DNA of 64,000 bases, taken from NCBI GenBank assembly GCA_964496575.1, contig CAZCAC010000027.1, positions 17,131 through 81,130 of the forward strand, written 5' to 3'. A program made the translations under genes and the position numbers. Each line of letters starts with the position of its first letter. Within the stretch, counting starts at the first letter, position 1. The notes under the pieces are model-generated. The model did no database searches. It was given only the letters and a program-made list of their open reading frames with translations, and was not told the DNA's origin. Positions 33,005 to 42,156 of the stretch are shown one piece after another. Source of the stretch: CAZCAC01 sp964496575 (lineage in GTDB: Bacteria > Planctomycetota > UBA1135 > GCA-002686595).

Positions 33005-33604
33005 ATGAAGGTCGTCCTCATCGCAAGCACCGTCCTCGTCCTCGTCCTCGGCGCCGCGACGCTGCTCTTCTCCTGCATCGACGTTCCTCGGACGGGCGGT
33101 CCCGTCCAGGTCGCGGACGAGATCGCCAGCGCGAGTTCGCTGTACACCTTGCAGACGAAGACGCTCGAAGGCGAGCTGGTCGACCTCGACGCGTACCAGG
33201 GTCAGGTCGCCCTGGTGGTGAACGTCGCCAGCGAGTGCGGATTGACCTCGCAGTACTGGGAGCTGCAAGCGCTCCATCAGGAGCTCTCACCGCGCGGCTT
33301 CGCGGTGCTGGCCTTCCCGAGCAACGACTTCTGGGGACAGGAGCCGGGGAGCGCCGAGGAGATCCGGAAGCTCTGCACGGACAAGTACGCGATCACCTTT
33401 CCGATCTTCGAGAAGCGGCAGGTGAAGGGCGAGGAGAAGGACGAGGTCTACCGGCTCCTGACCGTGGAGCTCGAGGAGCCGACCTGGAACTTCACCAAGT
33501 ACCTCCTCGATCGCGACGGCAAGGTGCTCGCCCGCTTCTCGCCGAGTACCCGACCCTACGATCCCGAGCTGCGGGCCGCGATCGAGGACGCGCTTGCGAT
33601 GTGA
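33005..33604 (+). CDS. Glutathione peroxidase-family protein with membrane anchor or lipoprotein leader
   Basis: The 199-residue protein has a hydrophobic leader ending Leu-Phe-Ser-Cys (Cys24), which can serve as a lipobox or an uncleaved anchor. The thioredoxin-fold domain then shows Asn-Val-Ala-Ser-Glu-Cys-Gly-Leu-Thr with peroxidatic Cys78 (not selenocysteine), Phe-Pro-Ser-Asn-Asp-Phe-Trp-Gly-Gln-Glu-Pro-Gly and Trp-Asn-Phe-Thr-Lys-Tyr-Leu. It should reduce hydroperoxides, probably with thioredoxin-like donors, outside the cytoplasm. ATG 33005 is divergent from the Gfo/Idh operon. A strong hairpin lies directly after the stop, facing the M56 gene. Confidence 0.92.
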   Translation: MKVVLIASTVLVLVLGAATLLFSCIDVPRTGGPVQVADEIASASSLYTLQTKTLEGELVDLDAYQGQVALVVNVASECGLTSQYWELQALHQELSPRGFAVLAFPSNDFWGQEPGSAEEIRKLCTDKYAITFPIFEKRQVKGEEKDEVYRLLTVELEEPTWNFTKYLLDRDGKVLARFSPSTRPYDPELRAAIEDALAM

Positions 33605-33607
33605 TCG

Positions 33608-33632
33608 CAGTACGGAGCGCGACTCCGTACTG
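33608..33632. terminator. Two-way hairpin between convergent genes
   Basis: CAGTACGGAG (33608-33617), loop CGCGA, CTCCGTACTG (33623-33632) form a perfect ten-base stem. It fills the 28-base gap between the peroxidase stop and the stop of the M56 gene. Confidence 0.85.
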
Positions 33633-35852
33633 TTACTCCCGGCTGCCCGCCAGGACGATGACCGACACCGCGGTGGCGAAGATCGGGCCCGGACCGATCT
33701 CGTTCGGCCAGGAGCCGTCGCCCAGCTGGTCGTGGAGCAGCCCCGGGACGATCACCCCCCGGAAGCGCTGCCAGGGTTCGTCGCCGACGCGGCGGAGCGC
33801 ATCGCTGGCCGCGAGGATTCCGTAGTAGTGGAAGTAGTGGCCGCGGTGCATCGCGAGCAGGCGGTCCAGGCTCTGACTGCCCTCGAGCAGTGCCGTCACC
33901 GTGGTCTCGTACAGGTCGGGCTCCATTCCCGCGGCGAGCAGGGAGCTGAGGCCCCAGGCGTTCAGCGAGAAGCTGCTGCGCGCGTTCAACTCCGTCTGGT
34001 ACGCGAACGATCCCGCGGGGCACAGGGGCTGCGGCTCCCGGTCCGGCCCCCCCGGCGTCATCCCTTCCGTCGGCGCGCCCCATCGGCGGCAACTCAGGAC
34101 GTACTCCAGTGCCGACTTCATCGTCGCCTCGTCCACCTCGACTCCCGCGAGCGCGGCGGTCTGCAGCGCTCGCACCTGGCAACTGGTGACCGAGACGTCC
34201 CCGCGCTCCCGGAGCACGCCGGCCGGGATGGAGTGCTCGCCACTGACGTAGTAGGACCACGCGCCGTTCTCGTTCTGGCAACCGGCCGAGAGCTCGACTG
34301 CCTTGCGCAGCGCCTGCCCCACCTTCTCGGTCGGCCTGCGCCGCTGCACTTCCGCCAGGAAGCGGGTCGCGAAGGCGTGACTGTACATCCGCGTGCCGTC
34401 GGCGGCGATGTAGCCGCGACCGTCCTGGACGGAGATCAGGAACTCGGCGGCCCGCTCGACCCGTCCGCCGTGCTCGCCCTCTCCCGGGGTGATCCCGGCC
34501 TCGAGCAGCGCCATCCCACAGAGCGCGGTCACGCCGACGTGCGGAACGTCGCGCGCGGTCACCTCGTAACCGACGTTGAACTTGTAGCCGACCGGGGCAC
34601 TCCAAGAGCCGTTCTCTTCCTGAAACGAGAGCAGGTAGAACACGCCGGCCGCGATCGCCTTGTCGGGAGTCTCGAACCAGCCGACGTGGGGCTTCTCGGA
34701 TTCCTGCCCGCGTCGCTTCACCGGTTCCGGATCGACCTCCTCCTGGTCACCTGTGTCCTGGATGGCCGGCGCCGCCGCGACCACCGGCTGCAGGCCTGGC
34801 GCGAACAGCAGCAGTCCGCAGAGGGCGGCGATGGAGCCACCGACCGCGAGTCGCTCGCGCCAACCGATCCCTGGCGCCACGCTGCTGACGGAGAGGACCC
34901 GCCGGACCCGCGCATAGGCGGACGACGAGGTGGAGAAGAGCCCCATCGCGTGGACGGGGCGCGGCCGGGTTCGCTCGCTCGAGAGGATCTTCATCAGGAA
35001 CTCCGCGTAGGGCACGCGCTCTCCGAGCGCGCGCACGACCTCGAGATCGCACAGGGCTTCGCGCTCCTCGCGGAGCCTGGCCGTGGCCCAGTGCACGGCG
35101 GGGTGGAAGAAGTAGAGACAGCGCAGCAGGCTCGTCCACGGCAGCCAGCGGTCGTCCGCTCGGCGCAGGTGGGCGAGCTCGTGGAGGAAGACGAAGCGCA
35201 GCGCGCGCCGATCGCTCGTGTCGAAGCTCGCGGGCAGGATCACCGTGCCGGGGCCGCGGCCGACGGCGAGGGGAACGTCGACTCGCGGAGAGCGAAGCAG
35301 GCGGGGTTGCTGGCGCAGGCCGATCGTCCCGGTCGCCCCCGCGAGCTCGTCGAGGGCGCCGGGCTCGGCGACCGGCAACGCACGCAGGGCGAGGCGGCGC
35401 AGCAGCAGGTAGCCCCACAGCTCGCGCACCAGGAAGAGACCGACAGTCAGGGCCCAGAGAACGAGCAGCACCAGCTGCCAGCGCTCCGCGAGAGTCTCGA
35501 GGCGCGCAGGCCACCCCGGAGCCGGTTGGAGCTCGGGACCGACCACCGCCGCCGCGGAGTCCTCGATCTCGGGGGAGGGGATCAGCTTCACCACGACTGC
35601 CGACGAGTCGACCGTGTTCTCGGCATCGCCGAGGGACTCCGTAATCGACACCGGCACCGCCGGGTCCGCTGCGCGCGTCCCGGGCAGGAACCACTGCAGC
35701 GGCGTGAGGAGCGGTACGGCGAGCAGCACCGTGCACAGGCGACACGCGCCGCGCGCCTGGACCCGACCGAAGCGCAGCAAGAGCCAGACCCCGACACCGA
35801 GGACCGCCAGGTAGGCCGACGACACGGCGAGGAAGGCGAGCAGCTCGTTCAT
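33633..35852 (-). CDS. M56 (BlaR1-type) membrane protease fused to helical cyclase-like repeats
   Basis: The 739-residue protein has N-terminal transmembrane helices and the M56 zinc motif His-Glu-Leu-Ala-His at 224-228 with a later Glu-Arg-Glu-Ala-Leu-Cys-Asp, as in BlaR1/MecR1. A further helix at about 350-375 leads into a roughly 340-residue C-terminal region with repeated Gln-x-x-Asn-Gly-(Ser/Ala)-Trp. This is typical of squalene-cyclase/prenyltransferase-like alpha-alpha repeats, instead of a beta-lactam sensor. It should sense a signal outside the cell and cut the BlaI-type repressor encoded just upstream. Start ATG 35852 overlaps the BlaI stop by four bases. Confidence 0.9.
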   Translation of the reverse strand: MNELLAFLAVSSAYLAVLGVGVWLLLRFGRVQARGACRLCTVLLAVPLLTPLQWFLPGTRAADPAVPVSITESLGDAENTVDSSAVVVKLIPSPEIEDSAAAVVGPELQPAPGWPARLETLAERWQLVLLVLWALTVGLFLVRELWGYLLLRRLALRALPVAEPGALDELAGATGTIGLRQQPRLLRSPRVDVPLAVGRGPGTVILPASFDTSDRRALRFVFLHELAHLRRADDRWLPWTSLLRCLYFFHPAVHWATARLREEREALCDLEVVRALGERVPYAEFLMKILSSERTRPRPVHAMGLFSTSSSAYARVRRVLSVSSVAPGIGWRERLAVGGSIAALCGLLLFAPGLQPVVAAAPAIQDTGDQEEVDPEPVKRRGQESEKPHVGWFETPDKAIAAGVFYLLSFQEENGSWSAPVGYKFNVGYEVTARDVPHVGVTALCGMALLEAGITPGEGEHGGRVERAAEFLISVQDGRGYIAADGTRMYSHAFATRFLAEVQRRRPTEKVGQALRKAVELSAGCQNENGAWSYYVSGEHSIPAGVLRERGDVSVTSCQVRALQTAALAGVEVDEATMKSALEYVLSCRRWGAPTEGMTPGGPDREPQPLCPAGSFAYQTELNARSSFSLNAWGLSSLLAAGMEPDLYETTVTALLEGSQSLDRLLAMHRGHYFHYYGILAASDALRRVGDEPWQRFRGVIVPGLLHDQLGDGSWPNEIGPGPIFATAVSVIVLAGSRE

Positions 35853-36247
35853 CGCTCCTCGTCCTCGCGCCGCACCTCGAGGATCTGCAGGCGCAGCTTC
35901 TCGAACTCCTCGGGGCTGAGCTCGCGCCCCTCGAAGAGCGCGCTGGCGAAGTGAACCGGCGAGCCGCGGAAGAGGCGCTGCATCAGCTCCTTCACCGCCG
36001 AGCGCGCGACGTCCCCCTCGTCGAGCGCGGCACGATACGTATGCCCGCGCCCGGCCCGCTGCCGCTCGAGGTAACCCTTGCGCACCAGGTTGCGCATCGT
36101 GGTGAGGATCGTGGTGTACGCGAGCGAGCGCTCCACTTGAACCGCCTCGTGCACCTCGGGCACGCTGACCTCGCCTCGCTGCCAGATCGTCTGCATCACG
36201 AGCGCCTCGAGCTCGCCGAGGATCCGGGTCTGGTTTCGATTCGTCAC
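35849..36247 (-). CDS. BlaI/MecI/CopY-family repressor (system 1)
   Basis: The 132-residue winged-helix protein has the Leu-Gly-Glu-Leu-Glu-Ala-Leu-Val-Met-Gln-Thr-Ile-Trp start, Tyr-Thr-Thr-Ile-Leu-Thr-Thr-Met-Arg-Asn-Leu recognition region, and a C-terminal dimerisation helix. BlaI proteins repress their own operon until cleaved by the partner M56 protease. The gene is preceded by a 16-base perfect palindrome overlapping the likely promoter, and overlaps the M56 gene by four bases. Confidence 0.95.
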   Translation of the reverse strand: MTNRNQTRILGELEALVMQTIWQRGEVSVPEVHEAVQVERSLAYTTILTTMRNLVRKGYLERQRAGRGHTYRAALDEGDVARSAVKELMQRLFRGSPVHFASALFEGRELSPEEFEKLRLQILEVRREDEER

Positions 36248-36272
36248 GGCACCTCCTCCCGTTGCTGCTAGG

Positions 36273-36304
36273 GTGATAGTACTATCACGATAGTAGATTT
36301 GCCA
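36273..36304 (-). promoter_or_regulatory. Promoter and BlaI operator of system 1
   Basis: The palindrome GTGATAGTACTATCAC covers 36273-36288, and a second overlapping repeat TACTATC-AC-GATAGTA runs 36280-36295. On the minus strand TGGCAA (36304-36299) and TACTAT (36281-36276), 17 bases apart, make a good -35/-10 pair. The palindrome covers the -10, as expected of a repressor site. The start codon is about 30 bases downstream. Confidence 0.75.
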
Positions 36305-36528
36305 GGGGGCTCGTCACGGCGAATGTGAGCTCGCCGGTGAACGCTCACCCCCGGTGGCGTTCGGGCGAGGCACTGCTCCACCGGGAAGCAAGGGTGGAGG
36401 GCCCCCGCTGGGGGATCCGCCGCCGACCCGGGCGGGATCACCCTCCCTCGGCTATGCTGGCCTCGAGAAGGAGATATCTCGATCCCCTTGTTCTCTTCAG
36501 ACCCTCATACGGTTCCCAGGAGTTCGCC

Positions 36529-39500
36529 ATGCGCAGCGTTCTGAAAGCCACGCTTCTTATTCTCACCATTCTGATAGGGATGGCCGCGACTCGCGCGACG
36601 GCCCAGCAGGACGCCTACCCGATCGAGGTCGGTCCTCGACAGTCGAACCCGGAACTGCGAGTCATCGGTACCGATGCGGGGGGAATGACCGTTCACGCTC
36701 GGCCCGCGGAATTGAACGCTCGAGTTCGCGCGCTCCCGCAAGGGAGGTTCCTCGACCTCGAGCTGACCGAGGGAACCACCACCGCGATCGGCGAACCCGC
36801 TCTGCCGGCGGAGCGGATCCTGGTCGACGTCCCCTTCGGCGCCACCGACGTGACCATCGAGATCCTCGGTGAGCAGTGGGTGGACCACGACCTGGCCGAG
36901 TTCGGAAGAGCCGACTTCCTCATGCCGGTTCAGGCTCCGCTGCCCAAGATCCTCGGGGCACGGCAGGAAGCGACCTTCCTGATGGACCGCGGCGTCTACG
37001 ACACGAACAAGGTCTTGCCGGAGCGGACCGTGACCGTGGAAGAAGCGGGCCTGATGCGCGGGCACCGCCTGATGTGCGTCACCGTTCACCCGCTGCGCTA
37101 CAACCCGGCGATGGGGACCCTGAGCCTGTGCACCTCCCTCGATCTCGTCGTGCGCTATCGGAACGCGGACCTCGAAGCGACGGAGAAGATCCACCAGCGC
37201 TACCGCTCGCCGTTCTTCGATCAGCTCCTGGAGAGCAACGTGGCCAACTACGTTCCGGTCGACTCGTCGACGGCACGTGGCACCACCGCCAACACTCTCC
37301 CTCTTCCGATCGGGTACCTGATCGTCACCCACCCGAACTTCGAGGCGGGGATCCAGCCGCTGGCGGACTGGAAAGCGCACATCGGCTACGACGTGACCGT
37401 GGTCAATACGAACACGACCGGCAACACCACGACGCAGATCCGGAACTACATCCTGAACGCGTACAACAGCTGGAGCGTTCCGCCGCAGTTCGTGCTGCTG
37501 GTCGGCGACTCCGCCTACCTCCCCGGCTTCCAGGGCAGCCAGACCGGCTCGATCGACGACCTGGACTACTCCCTGATGGACGGCGGGAACTACTTCCCCG
37601 ACCTCTTCGTCGGTCGTTTCTCGGTGACCAACACCACCCAGCTCCAGAACGTACTCGACAAGGTGCTTCAGTACGAGCAGCTGGATCTCTCCGGGCAGGC
37701 CTGGATCAAGAAGGCCGCGTTCATGGCCTCGGTGGACAACTACACCATCAGCGAGGGAACGCACAACCACGTCATCAACAACCACCTGACTCCCGACGGC
37801 TACAGCAGCGACAAGCTCTACTGTGTCACTCACAACGCGAGCACGCAGGACGTCAAGAACTCGCTCAACGCCGGTCGTTCCCTGGCCATCTTCTCCGGGC
37901 ACGGCAGCGAGACCTCCTGGGCGGACGGCCCTTCGTTCAGCCAGAGCGATGTCAACTTGCTGACCAACTCCGACATGTACCCGATCGTCTGCAGCCACTC
38001 CTGCCTGACCGGGGACTTCGAGATCAGCGTCTGCTTCGGGGAGACCTGGCAGCGCGCCGCCAGCGGAGGGGGCGTGATGTTCTGGGGCGCATCGACCTAC
38101 TCATACTGGGACGAGGACGACATCCTGGAGAAAGGGGCCTTCGAGGCTGCCTACCAGGACGGCCTGTACTTCATCACCGGATGGACCAACGAAGGCCTGC
38201 TCGACGTCTACACCTACTACGGCGGCGGCGGCCTCTCCGAGTACTACTACGAGGAGTACAACATCCTGGGTGAGCCCTCGATGTTCCTGCGCACGGCGGA
38301 TCTGTACGCGCTGTCGGTGACCCACGAGAACGCGCTTCCCGTGGGTTCCGCGCAGCTGAACGTCACGGTGCTCGCCGGCGGCAGCCCCGTGGAAGACGCC
38401 CTGATCCACGCGTACAAGACCGGCGACGTCGAGGTGACGGCGTACACCGATGCCACGGGAGGCGCCGTACTGCCGATCAACTCCACCACGCCTGGCAACC
38501 TGGAGGTGGTGATCACGGCGCACAACGCCAGTCGGTACGAGGGGACAGCCACGATCTTCGTGCCCAGCGGCCCCTACGTGATCTTGAACGACACGCTGGT
38601 CGACGACCTCGTGGGCGGGAACAACGACGGCCAGGTCGACATCGGTGAGACCATCGACCTATCGGTCGCGGGCGAGAACGTGGGGTCGGCTGTTGCCGCC
38701 GGCGTCACCGCCACGCTGACCTCGACGGATCCGATGGTGACCATCACCGACGGAGGCGCGACCATCGGCGACATCGCCGCCGGGGCGATCGTCTGGGGAG
38801 CGGACGACTTCCAGTTCCAGGTCTCCCCTCTCTGCGAGGATGGTCAGGTGCTGCCCTTCACGGTCACCTTCAACGACAGCGGCACCGGCGTCTGGCAGTC
38901 CGCGCTCAACGTCTCGGTGAACGCCCCCGTCCTGGTCATCGAATCCACTGCGATCGACGACGTCGGCGGTGACGGCGACGGAGAGGCGGATCCCGGCGAG
39001 ACGATCACGATGGACGTCGTGCTCGAGAATGCCGGGCACTACCTCGCCGAGAACGTCTCGGTGAACGTGCACACCACCGATACCTACTGCACCATCACCC
39101 AGGCCGACTCGACCTACGCGGATATCCCCGCGGGTGCCACCGAGACGAACACGGTGCCCTTCCTGGCCGACGTCAGCTCGAGCTGCCCCCTGGGGCGGAC
39201 GATCGTCGTCAACATCGACGTCTATCGCCAGGGCGTGCTGTGCGCGTCCGACCAGCTCTCCATCGTGGCGGGCAAGATCCCGCTCGGGCTCATCGATCTG
39301 GACGTGAACCACAACAGCGCGCCGGACATGGAGGCGTGCCTGACCGCGTTGGGGGTGAACTACCAGAAGAAGCTCTCCTGGCCCACCGACCTCTCGCTGT
39401 ACAGCAACCTGATGATCTGCCTGGGCATCTTCAGCGACAACACTGTCCTCAGTGGCAGCCAGGCGAGCGAACTGGTGGCCTTCATGCAGGCCGGCGGGAA

Positions 39501-40365
39501 CGTCTACATGGAAGGGGGCGACTGCTGGGCTTATGACGACAATGCCGGGGTCTACTGCCCGACCTTCGGGATCACTCCGCAGGAGGACGGCTCTGCGGAC
39601 ACGGCGACCATCAGAGGCATCAACGGCACCATCGCCGAAGGCCTCACTCTGCAGTACACGGGGGACAACAACTGGATGGACCACATCGCGGCGGCCACTG
39701 GCGCGGTGCGGATCTTCCGGAACCTGACTCCCGCCTACGGCAACGGCGTGTCGTACGACGCCGGGACCTACCGATCGATCGGGGTCTCCTTCGAGTTCGG
39801 CGGCATCGGCAGCGGAGCCGGGACCAACGGGATCGACTTGATGAGAGTGATCACGGACTTCTTCGGTCTCACGGACGACCCGGTTGGCGTCCCCTATTGC
39901 TTCGGAGATCCGGGCAGCGGTACGCCGTGCCCGTGCAGCAACGACAACGATGGCAGCGCTCCCGGATCGGGCTGCGCCAACGGGGTCTTCGCCTCGGGGG
40001 CCCAGCTCACTGGCACAGGCGTGGCGAGCCTCACCGCCGACACCCTGAAGCTGGCCACGACCGGCCTCGAGCCCTCCAACAGCGGCCTCTACTTCCAGGC
40101 CGACAACGACCTGTCACCCGGTACCGTCTGGGGTGACGGCCTGCAGTGCGCGGGCGGTAACGTGAAGCGGCTCGGTGTTCGCTTCTCCGACGCGACCGGC
40201 CACTCCGACACCTCCGGGTACCCGCAGCCGATCTCGGTCAAGGCGGGCAACATCCTCGCCGGCGACACCAAGTACTACCAGTGCTGGTACCGCAACCCGG
40301 CGAGCTCGCCCTGCGGCAGCGATTTCAACGCTTCCAACGGGTTGGCCGTGACCTGGACGCCCTGA
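36529..40365 (+). CDS. Exported C25 (gingipain-family) cysteine protease with CFG domain
   Basis: The 1278-residue protein has a signal peptide (1-25). Its propeptide-like N-terminus of about 250 residues precedes a C25 catalytic domain with Leu-Leu-Val-Gly-Asp, His458 in Ser-Gly-His-Gly-Ser and Cys492 in Ser-Cys-Leu-Thr-Gly-Asp-Phe. The His-Cys spacing of 34 is close to that in gingipain R. Ig-like domains with Asp/Gly Ca-binding loops follow (about 620-910), then a domain of about 180 residues, then the CFG domain (1123-1278). In Bacteroidetes such proteases carry a type IX secretion C-terminal domain; here the CFG domain takes that place. A strong hairpin ends the gene. Confidence 0.92.
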   Translation: MRSVLKATLLILTILIGMAATRATAQQDAYPIEVGPRQSNPELRVIGTDAGGMTVHARPAELNARVRALPQGRFLDLELTEGTTTAIGEPALPAERILVDVPFGATDVTIEILGEQWVDHDLAEFGRADFLMPVQAPLPKILGARQEATFLMDRGVYDTNKVLPERTVTVEEAGLMRGHRLMCVTVHPLRYNPAMGTLSLCTSLDLVVRYRNADLEATEKIHQRYRSPFFDQLLESNVANYVPVDSSTARGTTANTLPLPIGYLIVTHPNFEAGIQPLADWKAHIGYDVTVVNTNTTGNTTTQIRNYILNAYNSWSVPPQFVLLVGDSAYLPGFQGSQTGSIDDLDYSLMDGGNYFPDLFVGRFSVTNTTQLQNVLDKVLQYEQLDLSGQAWIKKAAFMASVDNYTISEGTHNHVINNHLTPDGYSSDKLYCVTHNASTQDVKNSLNAGRSLAIFSGHGSETSWADGPSFSQSDVNLLTNSDMYPIVCSHSCLTGDFEISVCFGETWQRAASGGGVMFWGASTYSYWDEDDILEKGAFEAAYQDGLYFITGWTNEGLLDVYTYYGGGGLSEYYYEEYNILGEPSMFLRTADLYALSVTHENALPVGSAQLNVTVLAGGSPVEDALIHAYKTGDVEVTAYTDATGGAVLPINSTTPGNLEVVITAHNASRYEGTATIFVPSGPYVILNDTLVDDLVGGNNDGQVDIGETIDLSVAGENVGSAVAAGVTATLTSTDPMVTITDGGATIGDIAAGAIVWGADDFQFQVSPLCEDGQVLPFTVTFNDSGTGVWQSALNVSVNAPVLVIESTAIDDVGGDGDGEADPGETITMDVVLENAGHYLAENVSVNVHTTDTYCTITQADSTYADIPAGATETNTVPFLADVSSSCPLGRTIVVNIDVYRQGVLCASDQLSIVAGKIPLGLIDLDVNHNSAPDMEACLTALGVNYQKKLSWPTDLSLYSNLMICLGIFSDNTVLSGSQASELVAFMQAGGNVYMEGGDCWAYDDNAGVYCPTFGITPQEDGSADTATIRGINGTIAEGLTLQYTGDNNWMDHIAAATGAVRIFRNLTPAYGNGVSYDAGTYRSIGVSFEFGGIGSGAGTNGIDLMRVITDFFGLTDDPVGVPYCFGDPGSGTPCPCSNDNDGSAPGSGCANGVFASGAQLTGTGVASLTADTLKLATTGLEPSNSGLYFQADNDLSPGTVWGDGLQCAGGNVKRLGVRFSDATGHSDTSGYPQPISVKAGNILAGDTKYYQCWYRNPASSPCGSDFNASNGLAVTWTP

Positions 40366-40395
40366 TCTGGAGCAGGACCACCTTTCGCCATTCGT

Positions 40396-40434
40396 GCGCC
40401 CCTCATCTCCGCAGAAGGCGGAGATGAGGGGCGC
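40396..40434 (+). terminator. Strong 17-base hairpin terminator
   Basis: GCGCCCCTCATCTCCGC (40396-40412), loop AGAAG, and GCGGAGATGAGGGGCGC (40418-40434) pair without mismatch. It lies 30 bases after the stop of the C25 protease gene. Confidence 0.9.
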
Positions 40435-40624
40435 GCGAGTGATGGGCGGCATGACCAGCCGTCGGTGTGGGGAGCACCATCGCAGAGACAGATGAGGAGA
40501 GCGAGCTGGCCAGTCGCGAGCTGCACCGGAGGGATCGCATTGCATCAACTCCCTTCAACGGGCGGGATGCCGGTGATTGGCTGACACGGTGCCGCCACCT
40601 AGTCGCAAGACCGCGGCAAGGTGC

Positions 40625-40637
40625 GCGACACCGTATC
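40625..40637 (+). promoter_or_regulatory. GCGACACCGTATC element upstream of the fucosidase gene
   Basis: This 13-mer matches exactly the minus-strand sequence at 32890-32902 upstream of the Gfo/Idh operon. A 12-of-13 match lies just after the fucosidase gene (42157-42169). It may be a binding site of a sugar-gene regulator; the role is inferred only from the repeat and location. Confidence 0.35.
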
Positions 40638-40749
40638 GCGCCTGAGGATTGCTCTCGACGAAGGTCGTCCTCATCATGGTCGTTCCGGATCAAGCGGGGC
40701 GAGTCCCCTGCCGAGCCTGGCCAGCACGCCACTGAGGAACCATCGACCG

Positions 40750-42144
40750 ATGAAGAAGCGAACCCGAATGCTGTCGAGCCTGTGCGTCGCCGCGCTGCTC
40801 GCCTCCTCCACCCTGGCCCAGACGCCCCGCGTCTCCGAGGAGCGCGTCCAGGAGCTGAAGGACCTTCGCTGGGGCATGTTCATCTGCTGGAGCTTCAGCA
40901 CCTTCTCCGGCAAGGAGTGGACGCCGGGAGTGGAGAACGTCTCCTTCTTCCGCGCCACGAGCGTCGACACCGACCAGTGGGCGCGCACGGCGAAGGAAGC
41001 GGAGATGGGATACATCCTGTTCCTCTCGAAGCACCACGACGGGTTCTGCCTCTGGGACACCGGGACGACCGACCGCAAGGTCACGAAGGCGCCGCTGGAG
41101 CGCGATGTCCTGGCCGATTTGCGCAAGTCCTGCGACGCGCACGGGATCAAGCTGGCCCTGTACTTCTCCGAGGGCGAGTGGCTCTGGCCGGACAAGCCGG
41201 ACGGCGGGCGCTTTCCCAACGACGGCGGATACAACCCCGAGATGAAGAAGGCGCAGCTGAGGGAGCTGCTGACTGGCTACGGCCCGATCGAGTACATCTG
41301 GATGGACCACGCCATCGGGGACGGCGGCCTGAGCCACGAGGACACGGTGGAGTTTTGCAAGTCGCTGCAGCCGAACTGCTTCATCGGTTTCAACCACGGC
41401 CCCGCTGCGGGCGACATCCGCCTCGGGGAACTGGGGCATCCCTCCTCCCTCGGAGACTCCTCGGGAGCCGGCTTCAACAAGAAGCACATGAAGGGGTACG
41501 ACGGCTACCGCCTGGCCGAGTTCACCTACCCGATCCTCCCGCCGCACAAGGGCGGCGCCATGTGGTTCTACTCCCTGCCGGAACACGACGGCCTCTGCCA
41601 CTCCGCCGAGAAACTCTACGCGGACTACCTCGGCGCCGGAGAGCACGAGAACATCTTCTCGATCGACATCGGCCCGAACTACGAGGGGAAGCTGCGCGAG
41701 ATCGACGTCGCGACGCTGCGGAGGGTAGGCGAGATGATCCGCAATCCTCCGCCGTTGCCCCTGTCGCAGCGTCGACCGGCGAAGGCCTCGAGCGTCTGGG
41801 GGGACGGCTACGAGGCCGACCGGGCGCTGGACGGCGACGAGAGGTCCCGCTGGGGCGCGGCTCCCGACACGCGCAGCGGCTGGCTCGAGGTGGACCTCGA
41901 AGCGGAGACGGAGGTCGGCCGCGCAATCGTCATGGAGATCGGTTACGCACGCACCCAGAGGTTCGTCATCGAGTACGCGACGGCGACCGGGTGGAAGCCG
42001 GTGGTCGAGGGGACGACCATCGCCGGCCGACGCACCTGCGACTTCGCCCCGGTCACTGCGCGGCGCTTCCGGCTGAGCATCCTCGAGGCGAACGAGGTGC
42101 CGACGATCGAGGAGTTCCAGCTCTTCGCGCCGCCGGTGAGGTGA
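40750..42144 (+). CDS. Exported GH29-family alpha-L-fucosidase with F5/8-type C-terminal domain
   Basis: The 464-residue protein has a signal peptide (1-23). Residues 30-330 match GH29: Trp-Gly-Met-Phe-Ile-Cys-Trp, Leu-Ser-Lys-His-His-Asp-Gly-Phe-Cys-Leu-Trp, Lys-Leu-Ala-Leu-Tyr-Phe-Ser, and Ile-Trp-Met-Asp-His as the probable nucleophile strand. Residues 335-464 look like a discoidin/F5-8 C (CBM32-like) domain. It should release fucose from exported glycans such as fucoidan or glycoproteins. The open frame extends upstream, but ATG 40750 begins the signal. A fucosidase with few neighbours here suggests regulation as a single gene. Confidence 0.88.
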   Translation: MKKRTRMLSSLCVAALLASSTLAQTPRVSEERVQELKDLRWGMFICWSFSTFSGKEWTPGVENVSFFRATSVDTDQWARTAKEAEMGYILFLSKHHDGFCLWDTGTTDRKVTKAPLERDVLADLRKSCDAHGIKLALYFSEGEWLWPDKPDGGRFPNDGGYNPEMKKAQLRELLTGYGPIEYIWMDHAIGDGGLSHEDTVEFCKSLQPNCFIGFNHGPAAGDIRLGELGHPSSLGDSSGAGFNKKHMKGYDGYRLAEFTYPILPPHKGGAMWFYSLPEHDGLCHSAEKLYADYLGAGEHENIFSIDIGPNYEGKLREIDVATLRRVGEMIRNPPPLPLSQRRPAKASSVWGDGYEADRALDGDERSRWGAAPDTRSGWLEVDLEAETEVGRAIVMEIGYARTQRFVIEYATATGWKPVVEGTTIAGRRTCDFAPVTARRFRLSILEANEVPTIEEFQLFAPPVR

Positions 42145-42156
42145 CCCTCCCTCATC

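Larger units (their letters stand above)
40366..40749. other. Intergenic region between C25 protease and GH29 genes
   Basis: This 384-base stretch holds no convincing gene. It contains a very strong terminator hairpin (40396-40434), the 13-base element GCGACACCGTATC (40625-40637), and must hold the promoter of the fucosidase gene. Open frames running through it are extensions of other frames and lack family similarity. Confidence 0.8.

Noticed and set aside
33594..35954. 786-residue open frame on the plus strand
   Set aside because: It is antisense to the M56 protease gene with its HELAH motif; composition is that of a shadow frame.
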